Origin: Candidatus Bathyarchaeota archaeon
GTDB taxonomy: Archaea; Thermoproteota; Bathyarchaeia; Bathyarchaeales; Bathyarchaeaceae
Direction: 5' to 3'
Assembly: GCA_023136395.1 (NCBI GenBank)
Contig: JAGLRI010000070.1
Location: 1-6,719, forward strand
Length of the DNA stretch: 6,719 nucleotides
The position numbers were made by a program, and so were the translations under genes. This document shows, in pieces, positions 1-5,261 of the stretch. Position 1 is the first letter of the stretch. Every line of letters starts with the position of its first letter. A model generated the notes under the pieces. It made no database searches. It was not told the DNA's origin and was given only the letters and a program-made list of their open reading frames with translations.

Positions 1-40
1 TCGCCGTCGCTAAGGTCGTTGACATCTGAGAAATGGTCAC
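1..40 (-). pseudogene. Frameshifted continuation of the antiporter gene
   Basis: Read on the minus strand from base 40, this stretch stays open to the window edge and encodes VTISQMSTTLATA. After SLGMVL this gives the kind of sequence expected in the next helix of CPA2 antiporters (G-x-x-x-x-x-Q-[LM]-x-x-T-L-A). Joining the two frames needs one extra base near 38-42. The rest of the gene lies outside the window. Confidence 0.65.
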
Positions 41-1020
41 AATACCATCCCCAGGCTGGTCTTCAAAGGAAACTTTGCAATCCGGGCTCCCAGAAAACCG
101 CCCAATACCTTACTCGCTATCAGGGAGACAATGACTAAGCAGGCTAAGACTGCGTCTTTAGGTGAAAAGAGCAACTTTATGTCTGTCGTTAGCCCTAGGT
201 TGAGTAGGAAAATGGGAATTAAGAACCTATAACTGATAGAAAGTATTTTCTTTCCCAACTCCTCTCGTTTTCCTAACAGATTAGAGAGAGTTAAGCCCGC
301 TAAGAACCCACCAACCATGGCATGAACCCCTATCAGTTCCGCCATAAACGATACTAGAGCTAACGTGAGTAGAACTGATCTTAACTCTGCCCCAAACACA
401 TCGCTTTTTCCCAACCGAAGAAATATTCCTTGGAGTCTTGGAATTAGAATGAAAATGATGGCTAAGAAGAATAACAAGGCGATTGGAAAAAGCGGTAGAG
501 GTATTGGAGAGATAGGTGTTTTTGCTTGAAGTAAAATTGCGAGAAGGACCAGACTCGTTACGTCTTCAATAAATATTGTAGCAGTTATCGTTGACTTAAT
601 TTTTGATTCGACCTCCAATTCTTTTAGCAGTGGAATGATTATGCCAACAGAAGATGAACTAAAGCAAGTCCCTAAAATTAATGATGCAAAGACATCCAAC
701 CCCAAACCAATCCCGAGGAGGCATCCCGTGGCAAAAGGGACGCAAAAGTTCAGCACAGTATAAAAGACCGTTTCTTTACCCGCTTCCCTTAAAAAGGAAA
801 TCTTTGTGTCCAATCCAGCTGTGAACATAAGAAAAATGAGCCCCAAGCTTGAGAGGAAAATCATAGCCTCCTCCGGATGAATCACTCCCAAACCATACGG
901 TCCCAAAAGCATACCCGTAAATATGACTGCGGTGACCCAAGGTATCCGAAATTTTCTAAGCATCTCTGGGAGAAGGAATGCCGCAGCGATCCAAATCAAG
1001 AACAGGGGCAAATAGTCCAT
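37..1020 (-). CDS. CPA2-family Na+(K+)/H+ antiporter, C-terminus cut off by a frameshift
   Basis: Integral membrane protein that would exchange Na+ or K+ for protons. The 327 readable residues form about ten hydrophobic segments. Family landmarks in order: the GLD turn near residue 69, the SSSSVGIIIPLLKEL segment (121-135), the acidic pair E152-D153 in the ion-binding helix, GVHAMVGGFLAG (231-242), PIFLLNLGLTTD (269-280), and K304 in KVLGGFLGA, the usual lysine of electrogenic members. Many CPA2 antiporters have Asp-Asp at the acidic pair, so Glu-Asp may mark a subgroup. The ATG start has AAGGAG on the minus strand 10 bases upstream. The stop at 37-39 falls before the last helices (membrane domains are usually 380-420 residues), and the missing part appears in another frame at 1-40. 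This is therefore either a recent pseudogene or an assembly error. No cytoplasmic TrkA domain is visible. Family call is firm; ion choice is not. Confidence 0.93.
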   Translation of the reverse strand: MDYLPLFLIWIAAAFLLPEMLRKFRIPWVTAVIFTGMLLGPYGLGVIHPEEAMIFLSSLGLIFLMFTAGLDTKISFLREAGKETVFYTVLNFCVPFATGCLLGIGLGLDVFASLILGTCFSSSSVGIIIPLLKELEVESKIKSTITATIFIEDVTSLVLLAILLQAKTPISPIPLPLFPIALLFFLAIIFILIPRLQGIFLRLGKSDVFGAELRSVLLTLALVSFMAELIGVHAMVGGFLAGLTLSNLLGKREELGKKILSISYRFLIPIFLLNLGLTTDIKLLFSPKDAVLACLVIVSLIASKVLGGFLGARIAKFPLKTSLGMVL

Positions 1021-1030
1021 TCTACATGCT

Positions 1031-1036
1031 CTCCTT
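1031..1036 (-). promoter_or_regulatory. Ribosome binding site of the antiporter gene
   Basis: Minus-strand AAGGAG, 10 bases before the ATG at 1018-1020. It supports this start. The ATG inside the spacer (1025-1027) is followed at once by TAG. Confidence 0.7.
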
Positions 1037-1160
1037 CTTCCTTTTCTACTTTTTTTCTCTCAGGCACTTCATGCAGAAACAAATATCTTTTATCTTCTTT
1101 CAAAATGGGATATTCTTGATCATTATTTTTTTTTCATGCGTTTTCCATTAAATGCCCTGT

Positions 1161-1172
1161 AGATATTTAAAG
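1161..1172 (-). promoter_or_regulatory. Candidate TATA box upstream of the antiporter gene
   Basis: Minus-strand CTTTAAATATCT is the best TATA-like element in the 225-base gap between the antiporter and the hydrolase, but it would leave a leader of about 120 bases. A weaker one, AAAGATATTTG at 1080-1090, would leave about 38. I cannot choose between them. The remainder of the gap holds a T9 run (1126-1134) and the purine-pyrimidine tract at 1211-1221. Confidence 0.3.
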
Positions 1173-1245
1173 AATGTTACCATCCAGAGATATTTCATGC
1201 ATAATGTTCGATGCGTGCGCGGATGATTTTTAAAACTTTAGAAAT

Positions 1246-2175
1246 CTATTTTCTTAACTTTGGCATTGTGCTAAAAACTAATTGAGGTTTAAACACGCTG
1301 ATTGTATCAAGTTGGTTTAGAAAGCCTATTATTGTTTTGTTGAACTCCTTGGGCTTTTCCAGATGGGGGCAGTGTCCTGCATCCTCAATAACTTGTAGAT
1401 TGGAGTTCCTGATGTTTTGGTGTAGCAATAAAGCTAAGTCTACCGGGAGCATTCTGTCTTTGCTACCGTGGATGATGAGGGTGGGTGCAGTTATTTCGGC
1501 GAGTCTGTTGATGACATCGAACTCCACCATTGCCACCATGATCTGGAGTAGAGCCTTGATGTTAAGATCTTTGAGAAGAACTTGGGTGCACCATGAGACC
1601 ATGTTTTTATCTGGTTTCTTGCCTGTAGCTAGGAGATGCACCAGCAGGGCGGCGACGCCTCTCCTGCTGTTCAATTTATTGATGAAGACCAGTAATCCCT
1701 CTAAAAAAAACGTGTGAGACTTCACAAGGGGTAGAAATCTTCGGGGATCAGGGATCCAATGATAAGGAATCGAGGGCAGAAATCCGAGGGAGGGCATCAC
1801 CCTCGCAGTGGGAGATGTGTCTACTAAAATGAGTGCGGACAGATTATTGGGGTGGTCAAGGGCATACTGAAGGGACACCATTCCTCCCAAGGACCAGCCG
1901 ACTAAAACAGGATCCTCTACTCCTAACATGTTAATGACCGCATCAAGAACTGCCGATAACATATTTAGACTTGAATGCTTTGGGAGACAGCTGGATCGTC
2001 CGTGACCTGGCAAGTCCACCATAAGCAGTCTATACTCTGTGGATAGCGCTGGAACCTGTCTGACCCACCACTCGGAGCTTGCAGCCCAACCATGAACAAA
2101 AACAAGCTGTTTACCACTAGTCTTTCCAACCCATCTATAATGTATCTTTATGCCATGAACGTTCAGTACGGGCAT
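1246..2175 (-). CDS. Alpha/beta-fold hydrolase
   Basis: Probably a cytosolic esterase or related hydrolase; the substrate is unknown. No signal peptide or membrane helix is seen. The core follows the fold in order: oxyanion-hole loop HGW (28-30), DLPGHGRS (54-61), nucleophile elbow G-W-S95-L-G-G, a helical cap from about 125 to 225, acid D240 in HGSKD, and base H268 in AGHCPHLEKP. All three catalytic residues are present, so the enzyme should be active. The tail after residue 288 (ends KLRK) is about 20 residues longer than the fold requires. The start has a very strong AGGAGGA site 6 bases upstream. It is a single-gene unit with wide gaps on both sides. BioH-like carboxylesterases, haloperoxidase-like enzymes and C-C bond hydrolases share this pattern and cannot be told apart here. 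Confidence 0.94.
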   Translation of the reverse strand: MPVLNVHGIKIHYRWVGKTSGKQLVFVHGWAASSEWWVRQVPALSTEYRLLMVDLPGHGRSSCLPKHSSLNMLSAVLDAVINMLGVEDPVLVGWSLGGMVSLQYALDHPNNLSALILVDTSPTARVMPSLGFLPSIPYHWIPDPRRFLPLVKSHTFFLEGLLVFINKLNSRRGVAALLVHLLATGKKPDKNMVSWCTQVLLKDLNIKALLQIMVAMVEFDVINRLAEITAPTLIIHGSKDRMLPVDLALLLHQNIRNSNLQVIEDAGHCPHLEKPKEFNKTIIGFLNQLDTISVFKPQLVFSTMPKLRK

Positions 2176-2181
2176 TAAGTA

Positions 2182-2188
2182 TCCTCCT
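2182..2188 (-). promoter_or_regulatory. Strong ribosome binding site of the alpha/beta hydrolase
   Basis: Minus-strand AGGAGGA lies 6 bases before the ATG. It is one of the two strongest Shine-Dalgarno matches in the window and fixes the start. Confidence 0.8.
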
Positions 2189-2318
2189 ACAGTGTGTGTC
2201 CTCGATAGATCCTTCGCTATAGTATTCGTAATTACTTTATGAAGTGTAAAACTGGATTAGCAATTCGATAAAGCTTTAGACAATGATCTCTGCACGCGCA
2301 CTGATTCTCTATCCTTTC

Positions 2319-2325
2319 AAAAAAA
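2319..2325 (-). terminator. Oligo-T terminator of the cysteine hydrolase gene
   Basis: A7 on the plus strand reads as T7 on the minus strand, about 25 bases after the stop of the cysteine hydrolase and directly after an alternating ATATATACGTGCA tract (2325-2337). Archaeal RNA polymerase terminates at such T runs without a hairpin. Confidence 0.5.
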
Positions 2326-2349
2326 TATATACGTGCAGAAAGATGTAAG

Positions 2350-2874
2350 TTAAAACGTGATGTCTCTCTCGTTTTTTAATGTGACAAACCATCCACTCAA
2401 GACATTGTTGTGATGGTTAATGATTTGTTGGGCTCTCAAAAGTGGAGAGTCCCAAGTGTTATGTGCATCCTTAACTAGGATGACTTGATAACCAAGACTA
2501 AACGCTCGACGGCAAGTTGTATCTATACAATACTCAGTCTGCAAACCTGCAATGATCAGTTTCTTGATTCCCTTAGACTCTAGTTCAAGTTGTAAATCCG
2601 TTCTGTAAAAGCCATCAGGAGTTTGCTTTTGAATTACTACGTCTCCTTCGTCAGGAGTGATAGAATGGTGGATTTTCCATCCTGGAGTACCATATTCATC
2701 TGGATCCCCACTACCACCATTATTTTGGACATAGACTATCGGGATTTGCGCGGAATGTCCCTTAGTGATTAAGCTCTTTACTTTTACGAGCAGTTCATTC
2801 CCATTATGAATGGGATTTGATTCTGAGAAATTCCCTGTTTGCATATCAATGATTAACAACGCAGTATCAGCCAC
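2350..2874 (-). CDS. Isochorismatase-like cysteine hydrolase
   Basis: Soluble enzyme of the isochorismatase-like superfamily (cysteine amidohydrolases), 174 residues and apparently full length. The catalytic triad is visible: D10 in LLIIDMQ, K83 in VIQKQTPDGFY, and nucleophile C116 in AGLQTEYCIDTTCR, with the family's VKDAHNT at 134-140. The D-x-H and H-x-S-F metal-binding residues of nicotinamidases are absent from the 45-70 region, which instead reads GTPGWKIHH as in the uncharacterised YcaC/YecD-type hydrolases. Amidase activity is therefore more likely than nicotinamidase. The start is GTG: an in-frame TGA lies three codons upstream, and the next Met (M11) would remove D10. The ribosome site is weak (AAGTGA). 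A TATA-like box sits about 42 bases upstream. It is transcribed alone. Confidence 0.92.
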   Translation of the reverse strand: MADTALLIIDMQTGNFSESNPIHNGNELLVKVKSLITKGHSAQIPIVYVQNNGGSGDPDEYGTPGWKIHHSITPDEGDVVIQKQTPDGFYRTDLQLELESKGIKKLIIAGLQTEYCIDTTCRRAFSLGYQVILVKDAHNTWDSPLLRAQQIINHHNNVLSGWFVTLKNERDITF

Positions 2875-2893
2875 GTTCGTTCACTTAAACTCA

Positions 2894-2908
2894 ACTACTC
2901 ATTTTTAT
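2894..2908. repeat. 15-bp direct repeat, copy 1
   Basis: ACTACTCATTTTTAT here is repeated exactly at 2993-3007, 99 bases away. This copy sits between the TATA-like box and the start of the cysteine hydrolase. Confidence 0.6.
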
Positions 2909-2910
2909 CT

Positions 2911-2922
2911 ACATAAACCTTT
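2911..2922 (-). promoter_or_regulatory. Candidate TATA box of the cysteine hydrolase gene
   Basis: Minus-strand AAAGGTTTATGT, with purines in the BRE position. Transcription starting about 26 bases further on would leave a leader of roughly 15 bases before the GTG, a normal archaeal layout. Confidence 0.4.
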
Positions 2923-2968
2923 CAATCGGTGGGCACACCGAATGCAAAATTACATACACGTAAAATGT

Positions 2969-2979
2969 AAAACAAAAAA
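2969..2979 (-). terminator. Oligo-T terminator of the ATPase-like gene
   Basis: On the minus strand this reads TTTTTTGTTTT, starting about 15 bases after the stop codon. It fits a hairpin-less archaeal terminator and separates this gene from the hydrolase downstream. Confidence 0.5.
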
Positions 2980-2992
2980 CAACTATGCGCAC

Positions 2993-3007
2993 ACTACTCA
3001 TTTTTAT
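2993..3007. repeat. 15-bp direct repeat, copy 2
   Basis: Identical to 2894-2908. This copy covers the last four codons and the stop of the ATPase-like gene on the minus strand. Copy 1 may be the trace of a small duplication of the gene end. Confidence 0.6.
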
Positions 3008-3746
3008 ATTCCTTTAACGCATAAGCAACTTCTTCGATACGGTAAATATCTTGGTTAAGGCATAGTAAAAGGAACTTTTCCCATTTTATCCGCTTCTGAC
3101 TCTTTTGAGAATCGGATTCACTATCAAAATCTAGTGAAAAAACCCCTGCATTAGAGTAAATTCGCTCATGAGATTGACTCGACGTATTATATTCCCAGAC
3201 TTCATCCACCACCCGTGGCGGAACGATAAATATAATGAAATTAAACACGTTTAACGCCTCCTCGGATCCAAATCTGTCAAAGATATCCTTAACCTCTTCT
3301 AAACTATCCAAATGAAGATTAGTTACTAATCGAGTATTGGAATCAACAAGCCGAGTGACATCCACCACAGGAGAACCCCAGAGATACCCTCGTCCATGCC
3401 TGCTGACTTCAGGAATGACATAGGTTTTTGGCCTATCTCGTGATCCAGATGTTAATTGCGGAATCACGCGGGCATCTTCAATAGTAATGATTCTATCTAA
3501 CGAGGAAATTACTCCCAATAATGCACCCATCAATGTAGTTTTTCCCGCCCTATTTGGCCATGCCCCAATGAGAACACCGGCACCATTTTGTATACCCTCC
3601 ATAAGATATGCTGCTACTTCCAAGGGAATTGTATCCCGTTTAATCAGGTCAACCAAAGAAAGCATTCGCTCACCCCACAGGTTCAACATGTTTATTTCTT
3701 CAAGATTAGCATCTAACACATCGACCAGATTACACACCTTACGCAC
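2994..3746 (-). CDS. Divergent VirB11/GspE-type secretion ATPase-like protein
   Basis: A 250-residue soluble P-loop protein resembling the core of type II/IV secretion and pilus ATPases. Residues 31-60 match the helix and strand before the P-loop. The P-loop reads G61-AWPNRA-G68-K-T-T, two residues longer than the family's usual GxTGSGKT and without its middle Gly. Then come the acidic box IITIED (86-91), a possible Walker-B Glu in YVIPEV (E113), and TNLHLDSLEEV (142-152) in place of the T-x-H-A His box. The large N-terminal domain of true secretion ATPases is missing, and no pilin or TadC-like membrane partner lies nearby. The charged region 205-221 has no match I know. The GTG start is the first in-frame choice after a stop. 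AGAGGT lies 15 bases upstream, and a nearer ATG (3748-3750) is out of frame and stops after three codons, so the true start is uncertain. Role unknown; it may be a decayed or repurposed ATPase. Confidence 0.7.
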   Translation of the reverse strand: MRKVCNLVDVLDANLEEINMLNLWGERMLSLVDLIKRDTIPLEVAAYLMEGIQNGAGVLIGAWPNRAGKTTLMGALLGVISSLDRIITIEDARVIPQLTSGSRDRPKTYVIPEVSRHGRGYLWGSPVVDVTRLVDSNTRLVTNLHLDSLEEVKDIFDRFGSEEALNVFNFIIFIVPPRVVDEVWEYNTSSQSHERIYSNAGVFSLDFDSESDSQKSQKRIKWEKFLLLCLNQDIYRIEEVAYALKEYKNE

Positions 3747-3753
3747 GCATGCA
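3740..3753. other. Alternating purine-pyrimidine tract over the ATPase start
   Basis: TACGCACGCATGCA alternates for 14 bases, the longest such tract in the window, and covers the GTG start. CG and CA steps make it prone to the Z form. It belongs to the set described under findings. Confidence 0.6.
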
Positions 3754-3778
3754 ATTTCTTAACCTCTAATACGAAAGA

Positions 3779-3794
3779 AAAAGATATATCTTTT
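3779..3794 (-). promoter_or_regulatory. Palindromic TATA box of the ATPase-like gene
   Basis: AAAAGATATATCTTTT is a perfect 16-bp palindrome centred about 40 bases before the GTG start. As a TATA box it would start transcription near 3760 and leave a leader of about 14 bases. Being symmetric, it could also load TBP facing the other way or bind a dimeric regulator. Confidence 0.5.
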
Positions 3795-3928
3795 CAGCGC
3801 GTGAGTTTAAATCCCCTATTTTAGCCTGTGCATAAATCTATTTACTTTTTGGCGCTCACATTTTCACAAGCGCGCAGACTGGATCATAAATTGTTAAATA
3901 TTAATAGGCAACTCTGTACTTTCATATT

Positions 3929-3940
3929 CTTTATATAAAG
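3929..3940 (+). promoter_or_regulatory. TATA box of the DsrE-family gene (leaderless)
   Basis: CTTTATATAAAG is a perfect 12-bp palindrome centred about 26 bases before the ATG at 3960. This is the normal archaeal TATA-to-start distance, so transcription should begin on or next to the start codon, giving a leaderless mRNA. The following AAAGGAT looks like a ribosome site but lies 17 bases from the ATG and is better explained as part of this promoter. Confidence 0.65.
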
Positions 3941-3959
3941 GATTAAATGAAGATGAATT

Positions 3960-4331
3960 ATGTTGAGTAAAAAAGAGAAGATTTTATACGTTCAAACAAG
4001 CGGCGTAGACACCCCGGAGCGTCTTTATGCACCGTTTATCCTCGCAACGACCGCTGTTGCAATGGGGCTAGACGCCACGATATACTTTGTAATAAAAGGA
4101 GTAACGGTTGTAAAACAGGGGGAAGCAGAAAAAATCAAGTTAGGCACTTTTCCAACCCTGAAAGAAATTATGGATAAGGCAGTGGAAGCTGGAGTGAAAC
4201 TTGAAGTCTGTGAACAAAGTTGTATGCTCCTCGGAATAGGAAGAGGAGAATTTATAGAACCCGCTACAATAGTAGGTGCGGCCACGCTCAACGACCGCCT
4301 TTTAGAGGCCGACGCCGTCTTATCGCTCTAA
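3960..4331 (+). CDS. DsrE-family protein (small sulfur-relay-like fold)
   Basis: Cytosolic 123-residue protein of the DsrE/DsrF-like family, whose members carry persulfide sulfur or act as peroxiredoxin-like proteins. The typical features are visible: first strand KILYVQTSG (6-14), PERLYAPFILATTAVAMG (19-36) as the first helix, the strand ATIYFVIKGVTVVKQG (39-54), and a Cys-bearing loop after EAGVKLEVC (76-84). It has two Cys in that loop, C84 and C88 (CEQSC), where many relatives have one, so a disulfide or a paired thiol site is possible. Length is normal for the family. An in-frame TGA at 3954-3956 leaves ATG 3960 as the first start, and it fits leaderless expression. It is divergent from the ATPase-like gene with a 213-base gap. 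No TusA, rhodanese or Dsr partner is in the window, so a sulfur role is inference. Confidence 0.85.
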   Translation: MLSKKEKILYVQTSGVDTPERLYAPFILATTAVAMGLDATIYFVIKGVTVVKQGEAEKIKLGTFPTLKEIMDKAVEAGVKLEVCEQSCMLLGIGRGEFIEPATIVGAATLNDRLLEADAVLSL

Positions 4332-4444
4332 CGAGAAGAAAGAAGATATCATTCGAAGAATGCGCATGAGCATCAACTAGCTAGTACCAAAAACAATGAA
4401 GAGTTTTCGTTTTATCTCATCTGAAATACAGCTCAAGTTATCAC

Positions 4445-4451
4445 TTTTTTT
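4445..4451 (+). terminator. Candidate oligo-T terminator after the DsrE gene
   Basis: A T7 run about 114 bases after the stop, preceded by shorter T4 runs at 4404-4407 and 4410-4413 that may stop transcripts earlier. A directly following A8 run makes the site symmetric. The rest of the gap (4332-4563) has a 10-bp palindrome, ACTAGCTAGT at 4376-4385, and no gene that I can see. Confidence 0.35.
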
Positions 4452-4469
4452 AAAAAAAATATAGCTAAT

Positions 4470-4480
4470 TGCGCGCGCAC
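4470..4480. other. Alternating GC tract between the DsrE and VOC genes
   Basis: TGCGCGCGCAC, a strong Z-forming sequence standing in an otherwise AT-rich gap. The AAAAAAAATATAGC just before it could be a TATA box, with a leader of about 75 bases for the VOC gene. See findings for the other members of the set. Confidence 0.6.
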
Positions 4481-4563
4481 CGTTGATAAATCGTAATTAA
4501 TCTTTAGTTGTTGAATTTTAGAATCTTTTTTAATGAGTTACGAAAATAAGTCTTTTAGAGGTT

Positions 4564-5160
4564 ATGTTTTTGGTTAAATTCAATGGCATTAATCACCTCG
4601 CTATGGTTACGGGTGATATGGATAGTACCATTCGTTTCTGGAGAGATTTACTTGGCATGCGATTAGTGGCAGGGCTAGGTAGAATTGGGTATCGACATTA
4701 TTTTTTTCAGCTTTCGGAGACTGACTTGGTTGCCTTTTTTGAGTGGTCAGACGTCAAACCAGTGCCAGAAAAAGACCACGGTAAACCAGTGAAGGGACCG
4801 TTTATTTTCGATCATGTTTCGTTTGGAGTTGAAACAGAAGAGGAATTATGGGAGTTGAAGGATAAGCTTGAAGCTGCGGGCTTTGAGGTTTCGGATGTCA
4901 TTGACCACGGGTTCATTCATTCCATTTACTCCTTTGATCCGAATGGAATTCCTATTGAATTCAGCGTCAATGTTCCAGGACGAGATATACGAAGAAATCC
5001 CACGATGGTAGATGCCGCCCCATCTACTGTGACGTTAGAAGGATCCGAACCCATCCCCGATAAATGGCCCGTCGTTAAAACACCTACCCCGAAAACAATG
5101 AGGAAGGCATATCCAGGCGCAGGCAGCGAACTCTTTCATGGAACAAGGAAAAACGAGTAA
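4564..5160 (+). CDS. VOC-superfamily metalloenzyme (glyoxalase/dioxygenase fold)
   Basis: Soluble 198-residue protein with two beta-alpha-beta-beta-beta modules (about 7-63 and 80-137), the fold of glyoxalase I, extradiol dioxygenases and methylmalonyl-CoA epimerase. The four usual metal ligands can be placed: H11 (GINHLAM), E60 (AFFE), H84 (FDHVSFGV) and E132 (GIPIEFS), so a divalent metal site seems intact. DPNGIPIEF is the standard final signature. Residues 138-198 form an extra tail rich in Pro and charge, ending PGAGSELFHGTRKNE. From memory, similar tails occur in some bacterial VOC proteins, so it is probably a real part of a subfamily. ATG 4564 is the only start after the in-frame TGA at 4534. 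GAGGT lies just 1 base from it, too close for a normal ribosome site, so translation may be leaderless or atypical. The substrate is unknown. Confidence 0.9.
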   Translation: MFLVKFNGINHLAMVTGDMDSTIRFWRDLLGMRLVAGLGRIGYRHYFFQLSETDLVAFFEWSDVKPVPEKDHGKPVKGPFIFDHVSFGVETEEELWELKDKLEAAGFEVSDVIDHGFIHSIYSFDPNGIPIEFSVNVPGRDIRRNPTMVDAAPSTVTLEGSEPIPDKWPVVKTPTPKTMRKAYPGAGSELFHGTRKNE

Positions 5161-5171
5161 AGCATCCCCAC

Positions 5172-5176
5172 TTTTT
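5172..5176 (+). terminator. Candidate oligo-T terminator of the VOC gene
   Basis: T5 starting 12 bases after the VOC stop, preceded by CCCCAC. Short, so weak evidence, but its position in the 101-base convergent gap fits. Confidence 0.3.
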
Positions 5177-5203
5177 ACTGCATAACAAACTAACGAATTT
5201 TGT

Positions 5204-5216
5204 TACGCGTGCATGC
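5204..5216. other. Alternating purine-pyrimidine tract between convergent genes
   Basis: TACGCGTGCATGC alternates for 13 bases and lies in a gap that should contain no promoter, since the VOC and editing genes converge here. This speaks against a purely promoter role for the set. Confidence 0.6.
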
Positions 5217-5230
5217 TATGCCCTATGGTG

Positions 5231-5244
5231 CATCATTTATGATG
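5231..5244. repeat. Inverted repeat downstream of the editing-domain gene
   Basis: CATCAT-TT-ATGATG, 6-bp arms with a 2-base centre, 18 bases beyond the stop of the editing gene. The centre is too short for a good hairpin, so a protein site or chance is as likely as a terminator. Confidence 0.35.
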
Positions 5245-5261
5245 TCAGTTAAGATATCCCA

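Noticed and set aside
877..1119. 80-residue plus-strand reading frame over the antiporter start
   Set aside because: It lies mostly antisense to a clear antiporter gene, has no ribosome site, and its composition resembles no protein family.
1021..1245. Possible small RNA in the gap (GGATGA at 1220-1226 resembles a C box)
   Set aside because: No matching D box or guide layout, no tRNA-like or stable hairpin structure; AT-rich spacer is enough to explain it.
1337..1717. 126-residue plus-strand reading frame
   Set aside because: Antisense shadow of the alpha/beta hydrolase, whose catalytic motifs leave no doubt about the coding strand.
2350..2874. Nicotinamidase
   Set aside because: The metal-binding Asp and His residues of nicotinamidases are missing, although the Asp-Lys-Cys triad is shared by the whole superfamily.
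2810..3058. 82-residue plus-strand frame bridging the gap between two minus-strand genes
   Set aside because: Overlaps both neighbours antisense and crosses promoter and terminator signals; no recognisable domain.
3487..3762. 91-residue plus-strand frame
   Set aside because: Antisense to the ATPase-like gene, with no start signal and no protein-like pattern.
3740..5160. A joint sulfur or redox system of DsrE, VOC and ATPase genes
   Set aside because: The genes have separate signals, wide gaps and mixed strands, and none of the usual sulfur-relay partners is present.
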